64,000 nucleotides of DNA from CAYXUG01 sp964468655 (GCA_964468655.1 CAYXUG010000002.1:1-64000); one strand, 5' to 3'; shown: positions 10,301 through 19,283, counted from the first letter of the stretch. The notes: generated from the sequence alone by a model not told the origin. Numbers and translations are program-made.

Positions 10301-11024
10301 TCAGAACATTTCTTTCGGGACTGAATGCCACAAGGTCTGACATCCCATCACGGTTATAGTCTAATCCGGATGCGAAAAGTTTTCCGCCGCTTGTTGTGAA
10401 ATCTTCAAGCTCGTGAGACCAGATTTCTCTAAATTGTCTCGCACCTTTTTCTCCTGTTAAAGATAAAATGGTAACAGTTCTTTTATTAAAACCTTGAGAT
10501 GATACAAGAAGATCTTCACGACCATCACCTTCCAAATCAATGATATCAATGGAATTGATTATCTCGGGATTTTCCAGATCAGATAAAGATAGTATTAGAT
10601 CCGGTTGCTGAGAAAAGGCGCCTTGAATCCAGTCAAAGAGATAAATAAACCCAGTCTCTAATCCCGCTTCTGTTTCACGGTTTATGACCAAACTTATTTC
10701 TGAATCACCATCGCCATCCATATCCATTAATCTCGCACTTTTTATTGTTCCAATAACATTCCCCGGTGTTTCATAAGACCACACGGGCTGTGGGAATCCT
10801 AACTCATTTATTTCATAAAGACCAGTCAGTGTAATATTGGTATTATTCCGCCTTCCTTCTTCAATGGTCAGAAATTCCACTAGATTATCCTGGTCAACAT
10901 CAAATACTCCCCACATTCCAGTGATTTTTAAATCACCCGAAAACAGAATGGATGGGATTAAAAATACCAGGAAAAATGATTTATAACAGACTGCAGTGAT
11001 GGTTTTTTTAAATGAACCTATCAA
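7326..11024 (-). CDS. Giant exported FG-GAP/putative-Ig repeat protein with C-terminal membrane anchor
   Basis: 1232 residues. A signal segment (about 12-30) is followed by an FG-GAP/VCBS-like region with calcium-type loops (DVDQDN, DMDGDGDSE, DLEGDGRED, DYNRDGMSD, DFNQDGFGD) to about residue 400. Then come seven or so repeats of the putative-Ig (He_PIG) kind, each running 'PPGM..D..TG...W.P' and ending with a 'VSDG' strand. A stretch of about 120 residues (about 850-970, with IIIEDDVYLD and VTKRFGGRWVRIKDVLW) interrupts one repeat and is unlike them. The last 20 residues are a hydrophobic helix (SWPILLAFVGILFSVG), suggesting a C-terminal anchor. The start is TTG, sharing TTGA with the stop of the upstream gene, so translation is probably coupled. 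No sorting domain is seen. Role unknown, probably a surface or periplasmic scaffold. Confidence 0.75.
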   Translation of the reverse strand: MIGSFKKTITAVCYKSFFLVFLIPSILFSGDLKITGMWGVFDVDQDNLVEFLTIEEGRRNNTNITLTGLYEINELGFPQPVWSYETPGNVIGTIKSARLMDMDGDGDSEISLVINRETEAGLETGFIYLFDWIQGAFSQQPDLILSLSDLENPEIINSIDIIDLEGDGREDLLVSSQGFNKRTVTILSLTGEKGARQFREIWSHELEDFTTSGGKLFASGLDYNRDGMSDLVAFSPERNVLRIQIFINQNGRLILGPSHLRRIPGMSVPISNSTVKLDWAGDNQDELLIPFQSGHVVSIGIVKEAVFVRELGINTGPLSDLKQSDFNQDGFGDLLFVSGQQGIITLVYGGAAGGSPLQQPYSIGNTETGAQIFTAIPEIIDGIYLGTVIAGGWTGNESEVFYFELGHVPEYQEEIPMDTYIAESKKETVIEEPPSAYPAEGQLLPLGILPTYILPVHQTFAYTIPEEDDREFFSFRWLGSPPRGMYFHYETRSIEWVPDESQLGAYELSFLAKMKVGETIEVIAAEVDTTVTYQVVPELATSEQKFWIYVNDPPQIISSPGETEFVAGSPFSYQFESVDKNKDAFLRYTVEKGPEGMTVNKDGLLTWQTNDSHINIYGVRVVVSDGFDRGVQTFKLYSRGQVVITSQTEIEATVDEKYEYQLEVRIPEDKQKELKYTLMNPPYGMMVDNIGKITWIPQSTQVDTQKYFIAVNHGIAADTQEVAIFVNHPPVLKSIPDPMTYIALRDTFEFQLVVKDPNEFDIIRYAPLEMPPGMRIDPSTGLLVWVPLEENLDFSTAVIEITDGRTVIEKSFKFYVNANIHIVSEPMTLASVGKTYTYKISTEDMNPGALMPFSNITEIEDVDETKVYSIIIEDDVYLDNIQRYIGEFKNKKSILIELPDRTISEKSDEGSVSRANLKKFIKNIFYEDDRLIVVTKRFGGRWVRIKDVLWHFFEGNKGKPPKVVVEQVPIKRYTLIDFPDGMFVDELSGTITWAPSQRQYDQHKITFLVSDGFTRDEQSYEIYVNHPPTIVSTSPRKARVDKLYKYQVVVEDKNRNKDISYELVKAPKGMQINRLGKITWRPTSTQINSNLMAVKVSDGYNNDIQESKIFVNIPPSVTTEPKPVALSNFEYRYRFITEDLNGDKVKYRAIKLPKYASFDSKTGLLQWKPRINQKGVHDIVLSAVDERGAATSHEFRVHVFEDPASQQFVSTSWPILLAFVGILFSVGVSAIQ

Positions 11025-14000
11025 GGTGATATTTCCGAGGTTGGTGATTTGTTGTTTTCCCGCACATAAAGATATAAATCAATTTCTTCGCTTTCTAATT
11101 TTGAAACAATTTCAACTCCTTCTCCTCTTTTTTCTTTTATTTGTGCTTTGTCCTTTAATTCATATTCAACCAAATAAGACAGTCTGTGGTATCCACCCTG
11201 CTTTTCCATGGGTGACCAGGTAATTGAACGGGCAGATGGGTTGAATGAAGCGCCAATGGGCATTGATAATGGCTGAAAAGAATGAAGTGTTTTTCCATCA
11301 TCCATTTCTAATGGAAGATTGAATGTTTTTCCGGCATAAAGTGTATCTAAAATGAAAGCATCTTTTGGCAGATCACCAAACAAAAACCCCTTGTTACCCT
11401 TAACTTGATTAATGTCGATAGATTTTAATTCCAGTTTCAGCATCTTTTTTGGATCAGCTTCATATGTTGAATAATCTGCTTCTGCAAAATCAGTACCGGT
11501 TTTTTCAATCGCTTTTAGTTCTCCTTTTCGTGCATTTAAGGCAGAAATACTGCTTGAGTAAGTAGATGGAATGTTGTTGTCCACTTCAGCCAAATTGCCC
11601 TCCTCTTCATGAATGGGTACAAGATTAATGTCTGAAGCATTTAAGGAACTGAGTATTGGTAAATTTTGTGACTGAGTATATTCAGCATTGTTAGTTTGAG
11701 TCTTATTTTTTCCCAAGAACTGATCTGTTTCTTTTGTTTTTGTAGATATGGGTAATTCAACTTTGTCTATTGGTGGCACTTCCATTTTAACCTGGTTTGC
11801 CATTACCACAACGGTGTTTTTAATTTTCTGGGATTGAGATTGATTCAAATCCGCTTCTGCAATTGATGGATATTCTTGGACTCGGCTTGCTGTGCCTGAA
11901 TCTGGAAACGTATCTTCAATAGGCGGTTTAGGAGAGGCACTGGCTGTTACCGGCTGTGTATTCCCCGCATTCATTTCCTTTAATTTACTGCTTTCTGAAG
12001 ATTTATTGAAGTCAACAGTTTTATTTTTTTCAGAAGCAGTATCAGTCTGGAATTCCTTTTGTATACTGGAACCAGTATCAACACCTTCAGTTATTTTCTG
12101 CATATCGGATGGTTTAGCAAATTTTTCCGGCAGTAGGGTCAATTTAATGGTTTTTTTTGAAGGATCGCGTGCCAATGTTTGAGCTGCTTTCTGATTGGGT
12201 GAAGAGGTGATAGAGTCCTCTTCTTCGAGCAACTGAACAGGTTTTTCCGCAATACCAGTTTCACTTTGTTGTGTAGGTAATTCAGTGAATTGTTGGACAG
12301 GTAGCTTTTCATCACTACCGCCTATATTTTTTTTTGTTTGGTCAATTTTATTTTTATCAATTTTCTTGGCATTTTTTATATTTGTCTGTTCTGAACTTTT
12401 CAGCTCTTGTCCTTTAGATTTTGACTGATTTGATGCTTCAATCAATGGTTTTGATTCAATGTTTTCAGTTTTTTGCAGAGATATCACATCAGCAGAATGA
12501 TCACCGGATATCTCATTAATATCTTTCTCTATCATACTTGATGGTTCCATCTCCCCCGTTAATGTAGATTGTATTGAGCCAGTTTTGATTGGTTTTAAGG
12601 TCTCAATTTTTATGATTTCTTTTTTCGGTATAATCGAAGCTGAGGTTTCATTTTGTGTCTTTGAAGAGACATCTGTTTTTTGAGAATCTAACATAATGTT
12701 AGGCACATCTTTTGGGGAAATTTTTGTCCCTTCTCCTTTCAATGTTGGGTTAATTAGAACAGGAGTTGGAGATGCTTCAATCTTTTTGATTATATTTTCT
12801 GTTGGTTCTGAAATTAAGTCTTCGGCGTGTGTTTCCGCATTACCCGTGGCTGAACTTTGTTTTCCCCCATCTTTTGTAACCTGACCACCTGATGATTCGC
12901 TGCCTTTTGTTTTGCTGATATTGAGAATTTCAACAATCTTATCGGTCTTTAGATTATTTTTAACTGTATCTGTTTGTATTAAGTGTTCTTTATCTTGCGG
13001 TTCTATTTTTGGGGACGGAACTGAAGGCGCTTGAATAACAGTTTCTTGTTTTGAAATGTCGGAAGGAAATTGCTCGTTAAAAGTTTTCATTTCATTGGTA
13101 TCTAAATCCGGACCTTTTACGATATCATGTTTTAGACCGCCGGATGTTTGTGAAGTAATTCCCAACTCGGCTCTGGCTAATAAAATTTCATTTACATCAT
13201 CCTTTCCAAGAGATTTATCAGAAACATTAAGCCAGTGTTCTTCCTGTTGACTCAATTTAGCTGGTCGAATGTCTTTTGAACCAATTTCAAACGCAGATGT
13301 ATTACCGTTTTGAAATGGCAGAACCAATTCTTTTTTCCCATCGTTGTTTAAATCAATAAAGGATGCCCCGCTTGAGATCAGGCGGGGAATTTGTGTCAAA
13401 GTCTGACTTCTATCTGACGTAAATAATGCATCATTTGAAATTGAATGTTGTTGACTGGAAGAGAAATTGCCCCGATCGTTCTCAAAAATATGAATAGTCG
13501 TTTTTTCAAACTCAACATTAACTGCAATAAGATCACTGTCTCCATCTCCATCATGATCTTCGCTGAACAGGTGAATCTTACCAAATCCGGTGGATAAATC
13601 CGGGGAAACTATTTCATCATCAATTGTAATGCTTGAAAGATCCATCGGATCTTTTATCTCAATAAGAAGAATTTTCCTCGAAAAACTTCCTAATGCCACA
13701 GCAATTTCATTAAAACCATCATTATCAAAATCCAATGAAGTGAAATTAAAAGGATTCGAAGGATACTCTGATGCACTTGCTCTCCACAAAAGTGAAGGGG
13801 AGTCTGCAAATCTGAGGTTTGACCATTCAAAAAGGTAAAGCCACGGAGATTGTATTCCGGTTCCAGCAGGCGATATTGTGAAGGATAAAACAGCAATCTC
13901 CGGATTCCCATCATTATTTACGTCCATAATTTTTGCATCTTTGATTCCCGGATTGAAACGATAACTCCACTGTTCTTTGTGATTCCCAAAATCATCAATT

Positions 14001-14260
14001 TCAATAAATGCCACCTTATCAGGAATTGGTTTGGTGTCGTTTGTTTTTTCAATACTGAGGAATTCGCTTAATCCATCACCATCAAAATCATAAGTTTCAC
14101 TGAGAGAAATAATTTGTCTGTTTTGAGCATTTAATAAGGTAATGGGTACGAAAAGAAATAAAATTATCCCGGTAGGTAAGTAATCCCCGAAGGTCATCAA
14201 CAAAGGATAAAAAATATTTTTCATATTAATTAGAAAATTCTTCACTCTTTTAAGTTCCAT
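11021..14260 (-). CDS. Exported FG-GAP protein with long disordered middle, paralog of the downstream gene
   Basis: 1079 residues. A membrane/signal segment (about 25-45, ending LNAQ) is followed by an N-terminal region homologous to the next gene (YDFDGDGLSEFLSIE here, FDVDQDNLVEFLTIE there), with DVNNDGNPE, DFDNDGFNE and DHDGDGDSD loops. Residues about 370-950 are low-complexity Lys/Ser/Thr/Glu/Gln-rich sequence with no visible fold. The final 120 residues again match the neighbour (YAGKTFNLPLEMDDG; GASFNPSARSITWSP). It therefore looks like a sibling whose repeat array was replaced by a disordered segment. An upstream TTGATT-17-TATATT promoter drives it, and the stop overlaps the start of the 1232-residue protein by 4 bases. 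Confidence 0.7.
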   Translation of the reverse strand: MELKRVKNFLINMKNIFYPLLMTFGDYLPTGIILFLFVPITLLNAQNRQIISLSETYDFDGDGLSEFLSIEKTNDTKPIPDKVAFIEIDDFGNHKEQWSYRFNPGIKDAKIMDVNNDGNPEIAVLSFTISPAGTGIQSPWLYLFEWSNLRFADSPSLLWRASASEYPSNPFNFTSLDFDNDGFNEIAVALGSFSRKILLIEIKDPMDLSSITIDDEIVSPDLSTGFGKIHLFSEDHDGDGDSDLIAVNVEFEKTTIHIFENDRGNFSSSQQHSISNDALFTSDRSQTLTQIPRLISSGASFIDLNNDGKKELVLPFQNGNTSAFEIGSKDIRPAKLSQQEEHWLNVSDKSLGKDDVNEILLARAELGITSQTSGGLKHDIVKGPDLDTNEMKTFNEQFPSDISKQETVIQAPSVPSPKIEPQDKEHLIQTDTVKNNLKTDKIVEILNISKTKGSESSGGQVTKDGGKQSSATGNAETHAEDLISEPTENIIKKIEASPTPVLINPTLKGEGTKISPKDVPNIMLDSQKTDVSSKTQNETSASIIPKKEIIKIETLKPIKTGSIQSTLTGEMEPSSMIEKDINEISGDHSADVISLQKTENIESKPLIEASNQSKSKGQELKSSEQTNIKNAKKIDKNKIDQTKKNIGGSDEKLPVQQFTELPTQQSETGIAEKPVQLLEEEDSITSSPNQKAAQTLARDPSKKTIKLTLLPEKFAKPSDMQKITEGVDTGSSIQKEFQTDTASEKNKTVDFNKSSESSKLKEMNAGNTQPVTASASPKPPIEDTFPDSGTASRVQEYPSIAEADLNQSQSQKIKNTVVVMANQVKMEVPPIDKVELPISTKTKETDQFLGKNKTQTNNAEYTQSQNLPILSSLNASDINLVPIHEEEGNLAEVDNNIPSTYSSSISALNARKGELKAIEKTGTDFAEADYSTYEADPKKMLKLELKSIDINQVKGNKGFLFGDLPKDAFILDTLYAGKTFNLPLEMDDGKTLHSFQPLSMPIGASFNPSARSITWSPMEKQGGYHRLSYLVEYELKDKAQIKEKRGEGVEIVSKLESEEIDLYLYVRENNKSPTSEISP

Positions 14261-14282
14261 TAGAAAGAAGTCTGTCTATATG

Positions 14283-14311
14283 AATATATTTTGTGGTTGT
14301 TGTAAAATCAA
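14283..14311 (-). promoter_or_regulatory. Sigma70-like promoter for the two giant surface proteins
   Basis: Minus-strand TTGATT and TATATT with a 17-base spacer, 22 bases before the ATG at 14260. It lies in the divergent gap shared with the gene at 14426. Confidence 0.5.
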
Positions 14312-14425
14312 GGAAAAATGATTGTTTTGCAGTATCTTTTACTTTAATCTGAATTATCCCTTGAAACTTAAGGGAAGCAGGAATAAAATTGACGAGCCAT
14401 TTACATTCCAGTTAAAGAATTACGT

Positions 14426-15373
14426 ATGAAGTATTTAAAAAATTATTTATTAACATTCGTATTAATAACCATGGCATCTGCTCAGGATGATTATTATCCT
14501 GCTCAAAATACCTATGGTGGAGGCGTGGGTTTTAGTCAGATGTTTTTGTTAATTGATATCGGGAAATTGTCCGGTTTTGAGATGCTGGGTAAAACGGCAG
14601 ATGAAACCAATCCCGAAAAATTCGCAGGTCTTGGATTGCCCACAAGCGAATTTTCTTTACCCTTTGTTATCAGTGGAGGTGAGGGATTTTCCCAGATTAC
14701 AGGTAAATGGCGTCTTGGCGGATATGCCGGCGTCGGTTCATCCCAAATTAGCGGGAAAGCTGGTATTTATCTTTTTGCAGATTCAGATGGGGATGCTGTA
14801 TATGACAGCGACGAAGGAGTTTTGATTGAATATACCGGAAGTGAAGCGCCTGATATCCGGGCGAAATTTTCCATGTGGATTGGTGGCGCCATGGTAGAAT
14901 ATGTTTTTCCAATTTTCAGGGGTCTGGAGATTTCTCCGGGAACTCTCATTGGTTTTGGAAGAGCAAATCTGAATATTTCACATGGACTCGGAAGCACAGG
15001 ATGGTCCGATCAATTTGAATATCAGCTTGATTCACTGGATAGTAATTTATTTCCAGTGGGTGAATTAGCTGGAGATACAGATATTGTTGATATAGATGAT
15101 ATTACATATTTTCAGGGTAATGGTACTTTCAATGTAACGCCGACAATCGGCTCTATGACATCACTTTCAGGGACATTTATTTCTCTTCAACCCTATATTG
15201 CGCTAAAACTTCAGGTATTGGATCGCGTGGGCATTCGATTAACCGCAGGATTTAATCTTGGTGAAATTAAACAGGGGAAATGGGTCCTCAATAACTTGAA
15301 TTCACTCACCGATTCACCCTCCACAAGTTTTAACGGTGTTGCAATCAGAGCTATGCTCTATTTTGGTTTATAA
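14426..15373 (+). CDS. Exported protein, probable outer-membrane beta-barrel
   Basis: 315 residues with a clear signal peptide (MKYLKNYLLTFVLITMASAQ). The mature part is rich in Gly and alternating hydrophobic residues (YGGGVGFSQMFLLIDIG, WRLGGYAGVGSS, VGIRLTAGFNLGEI). It ends with an amphipathic strand, AIRAMLYFGL, as barrel proteins do. An Asp-rich loop (FADSDGDAVYDSDEG) could bind calcium. No family is recognised. It starts 165 bases from the divergent gene and is followed 67 bases later by the S41 protease. Confidence 0.6.
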   Translation: MKYLKNYLLTFVLITMASAQDDYYPAQNTYGGGVGFSQMFLLIDIGKLSGFEMLGKTADETNPEKFAGLGLPTSEFSLPFVISGGEGFSQITGKWRLGGYAGVGSSQISGKAGIYLFADSDGDAVYDSDEGVLIEYTGSEAPDIRAKFSMWIGGAMVEYVFPIFRGLEISPGTLIGFGRANLNISHGLGSTGWSDQFEYQLDSLDSNLFPVGELAGDTDIVDIDDITYFQGNGTFNVTPTIGSMTSLSGTFISLQPYIALKLQVLDRVGIRLTAGFNLGEIKQGKWVLNNLNSLTDSPSTSFNGVAIRAMLYFGL

Positions 15374-15440
15374 CATTTTTCACTTCCACGGAAAACGAAA
15401 AAATTGAATCTTTTATCTGGTTTTAGAATAAGATATAATC

Positions 15441-17024
15441 ATGCATAAAATATTTCGTCGTCCCGTTAAAATTGGTATCATTATTACAGTTGTCACTTTA
15501 TGCTTCGCTGTTGCTTTAGCTAATGTATACCCGCAAGCAACCAATATTTATGAAAAAATTAAAGTGATGAATGAAATGATATCGCTGATTAACAAAAATT
15601 ATGTGGAGCCGGTGGAATGGGATGAAGTGATGGATGGCGCATTTAGGGGTCTCCTTGAGAAACTGGATCCACATTCCAGTTACATTCCAAAAAAGAAATT
15701 TCAGGAAGTGAATGAACCCTTTAAAGGAAAGTTCGACGGAATTGGTATCGAGTTTGATATATTGGGAGGATACATTACAGTTATCGCTCCCGTGCCGGGG
15801 TCTCCTTCCGAAAAAGTGGGCATCCGTTCCGGCGATCAGTTTATTGAAATTGAAGGAGAAAGTGCTTACAAAATAACAAAAGAGGAAGTATTCAAAAAAC
15901 TGAGAGGTCCCAGAGGAACTTCAGTTAATGTTACCGTGAGAAGACGTGGAGTAAAGGATTCTTTTGAAGTGAATATTGTCCGCGGTGTTATACCAATCTT
16001 CAGTGTTACTTCCTCGTTTATGATAAATGAGACAACCGGCTATATTCGATTAAGCCGTTTTTCTGCTACCACATCAGATGAAATTGATAATGCCCTTAAT
16101 AAACTCAAATCTCAGGGGATGTCCCAACTCCTATTTGATTTGCGGACGAACAGCGGTGGATACCTTGAACAAGCAGTAGCAGTTGCCGATCAGTTTATAA
16201 CCACCCAAGACACCCTTGTTTACACGAAGGGGAGGATTAGAAGTTCTCACCAGGTGTTTCAAGCGCACTCGAATGTTGGCTACGGCAATTTTCCTCTGAT
16301 TATTTTACTGGATAGATGGTCTGCCAGTGCAAGCGAAATTGTTTCAGGCGCTGTTCAGGACTTGGACAGGGGACTGATCGTGGGAGAGACCAGCTTTGGC
16401 AAGGGGTTGGTGCAAAGGCAGTGGTCATTGAGCGACGGCTCTGCTGTAAGAGTTACCATTGCTAGATATTATACACCAAGCGGCCGGCTTATCCAACGCC
16501 CTTATGAAAATGGGAAAAGAGAGTATTATAGGGGTATAGGGAAAAAAGACAGAGAAGAAATCCTCGATTCGCTGAAATCAGAAAGGCCCGTTTATTGGTC
16601 TAAAAGCGGGAGAGCAGTTTATGGCGGCGGTGGAATAACACCCGATATCCATATTTCGTATGCAGAATATTCTGATCCTACTTTTAAGGTACTGAGAGAT
16701 CCAAAACGCCTTGCATTCAACTGGGCATCAGATTATGCGGTATCATTAAGAGATACAAAGATATCGAGGAATGAATTTATATTTTCCTATGAAATACCAT
16801 CTGATGCATACTTCCAATTTCTGGAATACGTGAAAAATCAAGGGTTAGAAATTGACAATGAGGAAATTAATCAAGACAATGAATATATTAAGAATATTCT
16901 AAAAGCAGAAATAGCAGGACTCATTTGGGACAAAGAAGCCAAATATCAAGTTAAAGTAGCTGGAGATAATGTTATACGGGAAGCCATTATTTACCTCCCC
17001 GAAGCTGAGAAATTTCTTAACTGA
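15441..17024 (+). CDS. ctpA: S41 family C-terminal processing protease
   Basis: Periplasmic serine protease of the tail-specific type, anchored by an N-terminal helix (about 10-28). Order: helical cap (about 35-90, with LDPHSSYIP), PDZ domain (about 98-182, with GIGIEF and GSPSEKVGIRSGD), then the S41 core. The catalytic serine lies in WSASASEIVSGA (about 293-302) and the general-base lysine in ETSFGKGLVQ (K321). 527 residues, longer than many CtpA proteins because of a C-terminal extension after about residue 400. It precedes the ExbB/ExbD/TonB operon, which has its own promoter. Substrates cannot be read from sequence. Confidence 0.9.
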   Translation: MHKIFRRPVKIGIIITVVTLCFAVALANVYPQATNIYEKIKVMNEMISLINKNYVEPVEWDEVMDGAFRGLLEKLDPHSSYIPKKKFQEVNEPFKGKFDGIGIEFDILGGYITVIAPVPGSPSEKVGIRSGDQFIEIEGESAYKITKEEVFKKLRGPRGTSVNVTVRRRGVKDSFEVNIVRGVIPIFSVTSSFMINETTGYIRLSRFSATTSDEIDNALNKLKSQGMSQLLFDLRTNSGGYLEQAVAVADQFITTQDTLVYTKGRIRSSHQVFQAHSNVGYGNFPLIILLDRWSASASEIVSGAVQDLDRGLIVGETSFGKGLVQRQWSLSDGSAVRVTIARYYTPSGRLIQRPYENGKREYYRGIGKKDREEILDSLKSERPVYWSKSGRAVYGGGGITPDIHISYAEYSDPTFKVLRDPKRLAFNWASDYAVSLRDTKISRNEFIFSYEIPSDAYFQFLEYVKNQGLEIDNEEINQDNEYIKNILKAEIAGLIWDKEAKYQVKVAGDNVIREAIIYLPEAEKFLN

Positions 17025-17063
17025 TATGGATAAATTAGATGTACAAAATTTCAGAAAGGTGCA

Positions 17064-17092
17064 TTGACATTTCTTTGAAGAATGTTTATTTT
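17064..17092 (+). promoter_or_regulatory. Sigma70-like promoter of the exbB-tonB operon
   Basis: TTGACA and TATTTT with a 17-base spacer, 32 bases before the exbB start, followed by AGGAGG at 17112-17117. Confidence 0.6.
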
Positions 17093-17124
17093 TGCTGTCT
17101 TAAATTTTTAGGAGGATATAAAAA

Positions 17125-17760
17125 ATGGTTCAATATTTTCTAGATGGTGGCGCTTTTATGTGGCCGATACTTGCATTGCTTCTTTTCGGGCTTGGGTTTG
17201 GATTAGAGCGGCTGTATACCTTATATAAAGCGTCTGTTGATACAAAAGCATTTCTAACAAAAGTTCGTACCGCACTCCACGATGAGGGGTATGATTCCGC
17301 AATGGACATATGCAGTAAAACCAGAGGTCCCGTAGCAGAAATATTTCATGCAGGCCTTGCCCGGATTCATCGTGGGATTGAGGCGGTCGAAAAGGCAATC
17401 GAAAGTGCCGGTACAATTGAAATGTCTTTTCTTGAAAAGAATATGGTATGGTTGAGTACAGTAATTACCATTGCACCCATGCTTGGTTTCACAGGAACAG
17501 TTGCAGGTATGATTCGAGCATTTGATGATATTAAAGCAGCAAATGATATCTCTCCCGCTGTCGTTGCCGGCGGGATTTCTGTTGCTCTTTTGACAACCTT
17601 GTTTGGATTGGTGGTTGCTATAATAATCCAGATAATACAAAACTATCTGATTTCAAGGGTTGACAAACTCATCATTGATATGGAAGAATATTCAGTTCTT
17701 CTGTTGGATGAATTGGTAGAGCTGGAACAAAAGGGCTCTCTGAAATCTAAAAAGAAGTAA
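17125..17760 (+). CDS. exbB: ExbB/TolQ-family proton channel subunit
   Basis: Inner-membrane proton channel subunit that with ExbD energises TonB or Tol. 211 residues with three hydrophobic spans (about 11-31, 105-130, 150-177). The conserved MotA/TolQ/ExbB signature is present (MLGFTGTVAGMIRAF, then VAGGISVALLTTLFGLVVAI). AGGAGG precedes the ATG. It is the first gene of a tight operon with two exbD genes and tonB, which argues for TonB rather than Tol energisation. No tolA, tolB or pal is seen. Confidence 0.9.
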   Translation: MVQYFLDGGAFMWPILALLLFGLGFGLERLYTLYKASVDTKAFLTKVRTALHDEGYDSAMDICSKTRGPVAEIFHAGLARIHRGIEAVEKAIESAGTIEMSFLEKNMVWLSTVITIAPMLGFTGTVAGMIRAFDDIKAANDISPAVVAGGISVALLTTLFGLVVAIIIQIIQNYLISRVDKLIIDMEEYSVLLLDELVELEQKGSLKSKKK

Positions 17761-17777
17761 CTAACCATAAACAAACT

Positions 17778-18170
17778 ATGAAGCGGAGAATCAGACCGGG
17801 AGAAATACCAACTTCTTCAATGGCAGATATTGCTTTTCTGCTGTTAATCTTTTTTCTAGTCACAACAACCATTGACATGGACAAAGGGTTGAGCCTGGTT
17901 TTGCCACCCCCCGGAGAAACCAAAGAAATCCCCAAAAAGAATATTTCAAACTTGCTAATCAACGCGCATGGAAAAGTGATGATAGATAAAGAACCGGTGA
18001 AATTAAGGGATATTAAAGGTGTAATTCAGAAAAAACTGGTAGCGAATGATAAATTAATTATTTCCGTAAAGACTCATGCTAAGACCAAATATCAATCGTA
18101 TATATTTGTTCTTGATCAGCTGAAACAATCCAACGCAACAAGAATTTCCATTGCCGAGCCGGACAACTAA
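17778..18170 (+). CDS. exbD: ExbD/TolR-family protein, first copy
   Basis: 130 residues: a short cytoplasmic N terminus, one transmembrane helix (about 14-32), then a periplasmic domain. The conserved ion-carrying Asp of the family sits at the start of the helix in SSMADIAFLLLIFFLVTT (D16). It forms the stator with ExbB. It overlaps the second exbD by one base (TAATGA), implying translational coupling. Confidence 0.9.
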   Translation: MKRRIRPGEIPTSSMADIAFLLLIFFLVTTTIDMDKGLSLVLPPPGETKEIPKKNISNLLINAHGKVMIDKEPVKLRDIKGVIQKKLVANDKLIISVKTHAKTKYQSYIFVLDQLKQSNATRISIAEPDN

Positions 18171-18580
18171 TGAAATTTAATGCGAAAACAAAAGTAAGCA
18201 GTGAAATCCCAACGGCGTCAATGCCGGACATTATTTTTATGCTTCTTATCTTTTTTATGGTAACCACAGTTTTAAGGGAATACGAAGGATTGAATGTTTT
18301 TCTTCCGGAAGCGAAGAAAATAGAGAGACTCGAGACCAAGAGACATGTATCCTATATCTTTGTGTCTAAAGACGGACTTATTTCTATAGATGATAAAATT
18401 GTTCCCATTGATAATGTCCGTCATGTCATGTATAAAAAGCGAAAGGCAGATCCGCAGCTAACAGTATCATTGAAATCTGACCAACTGGCGAATATGGAAT
18501 TAATCAATGATATGCATACTGAATTAAGACATGCAGATGCACTGAAAGTAAATTATTCCTCAAAAACTAAAGTGGATTAA
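18170..18580 (+). CDS. exbD: ExbD/TolR-family protein, second copy
   Basis: 136 residues with the same plan as the preceding gene. The helix Asp is in TASMPDIIFMLLIFFMVTT. The periplasmic part has diverged strongly from the first copy, so the pair are probably non-redundant partners in a mixed ExbD dimer (inference). Tandem exbD genes are common in Bacteroidota-type TonB clusters. It ends 2 bases before the GTG of tonB. Confidence 0.9.
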   Translation: MKFNAKTKVSSEIPTASMPDIIFMLLIFFMVTTVLREYEGLNVFLPEAKKIERLETKRHVSYIFVSKDGLISIDDKIVPIDNVRHVMYKKRKADPQLTVSLKSDQLANMELINDMHTELRHADALKVNYSSKTKVD

Positions 18581-18582
18581 TT

Positions 18583-19227
18583 GTGATTATCAGAAAAGAT
18601 CCATCCATTTCGCTGAAGCTTAGATATCCTATTTTCGTCCGGGTTTCTATCCTTGTCAGCATACTTCTCATGATTGTATTATTGAGAGCATTCCCCCGAT
18701 TTGGAGTAAAAAAGTTTATTGAAAAAGCAGTTCATATTGATATAGAGCAAATTGAAATCCCCCAGACTCAGCAGTTTGAACTTCCACCACCCCCTGCCAG
18801 ACCCTCAATTCCCATTGAGTCAGAGGATGAAGACCTTGCCGATGATGTAACCATAGAAGAAACAGAATTGGATATTTTTAAGGAGTGGGATGCGCCCCCG
18901 CCACCTGACCAAGGACCACAATCCAAGTTTATACCTTATGATGACCCGCCCGTGCCGATAGGTGGATATACTGCCATTCAAAGAAATATTGTCTATCCCG
19001 AAATTGCCCAGGAAGCGGGTATTGAAGGGACTGTAGTTATTCAAGCATTTGTGAATAAGAAAGGAAATGTGACTGATACCGTTGTGCTTAAAGGCATTCC
19101 AAACACAGGTCTTGATGAAGCTGCAATGGCTGCAATAAAAAAGACAAAATTCAATCCCGCGAAACAAAGAGATAGAGCTGTTGGGGTCTGGATATCAATC
19201 CCAGTGAACTTTAGACTGAAGGGGTAG
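18583..19227 (+). CDS. tonB: TonB-family energy transducer
   Basis: 214 residues with a GTG start. One N-terminal membrane helix (about 17-37) is followed by a proline/acid-rich spacer (PPPPARP, PPPPDQGP), and then a C-terminal TonB domain (about 133-214) with IVYPEIAQEAGIEGTVVIQ and KKTKFNPAKQRD, ending PVNFRLKG. It carries energy from ExbBD to outer-membrane receptors. A terminator follows. No TonB-dependent receptor gene lies nearby. Confidence 0.9.
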   Translation: MIIRKDPSISLKLRYPIFVRVSILVSILLMIVLLRAFPRFGVKKFIEKAVHIDIEQIEIPQTQQFELPPPPARPSIPIESEDEDLADDVTIEETELDIFKEWDAPPPPDQGPQSKFIPYDDPPVPIGGYTAIQRNIVYPEIAQEAGIEGTVVIQAFVNKKGNVTDTVVLKGIPNTGLDEAAMAAIKKTKFNPAKQRDRAVGVWISIPVNFRLKG

Positions 19228-19252
19228 ATTTTCCCAATCCTATTGTTAACCT

Positions 19253-19283
19253 AACCTGACTTGTTTCATGGGTCAGGTTTTTT
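19253..19283 (+). terminator. Rho-independent terminator after tonB
   Basis: AACCTGAC pairs perfectly with GTCAGGTT across an 11-base loop and runs straight into TTTTTT. Confidence 0.8.
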
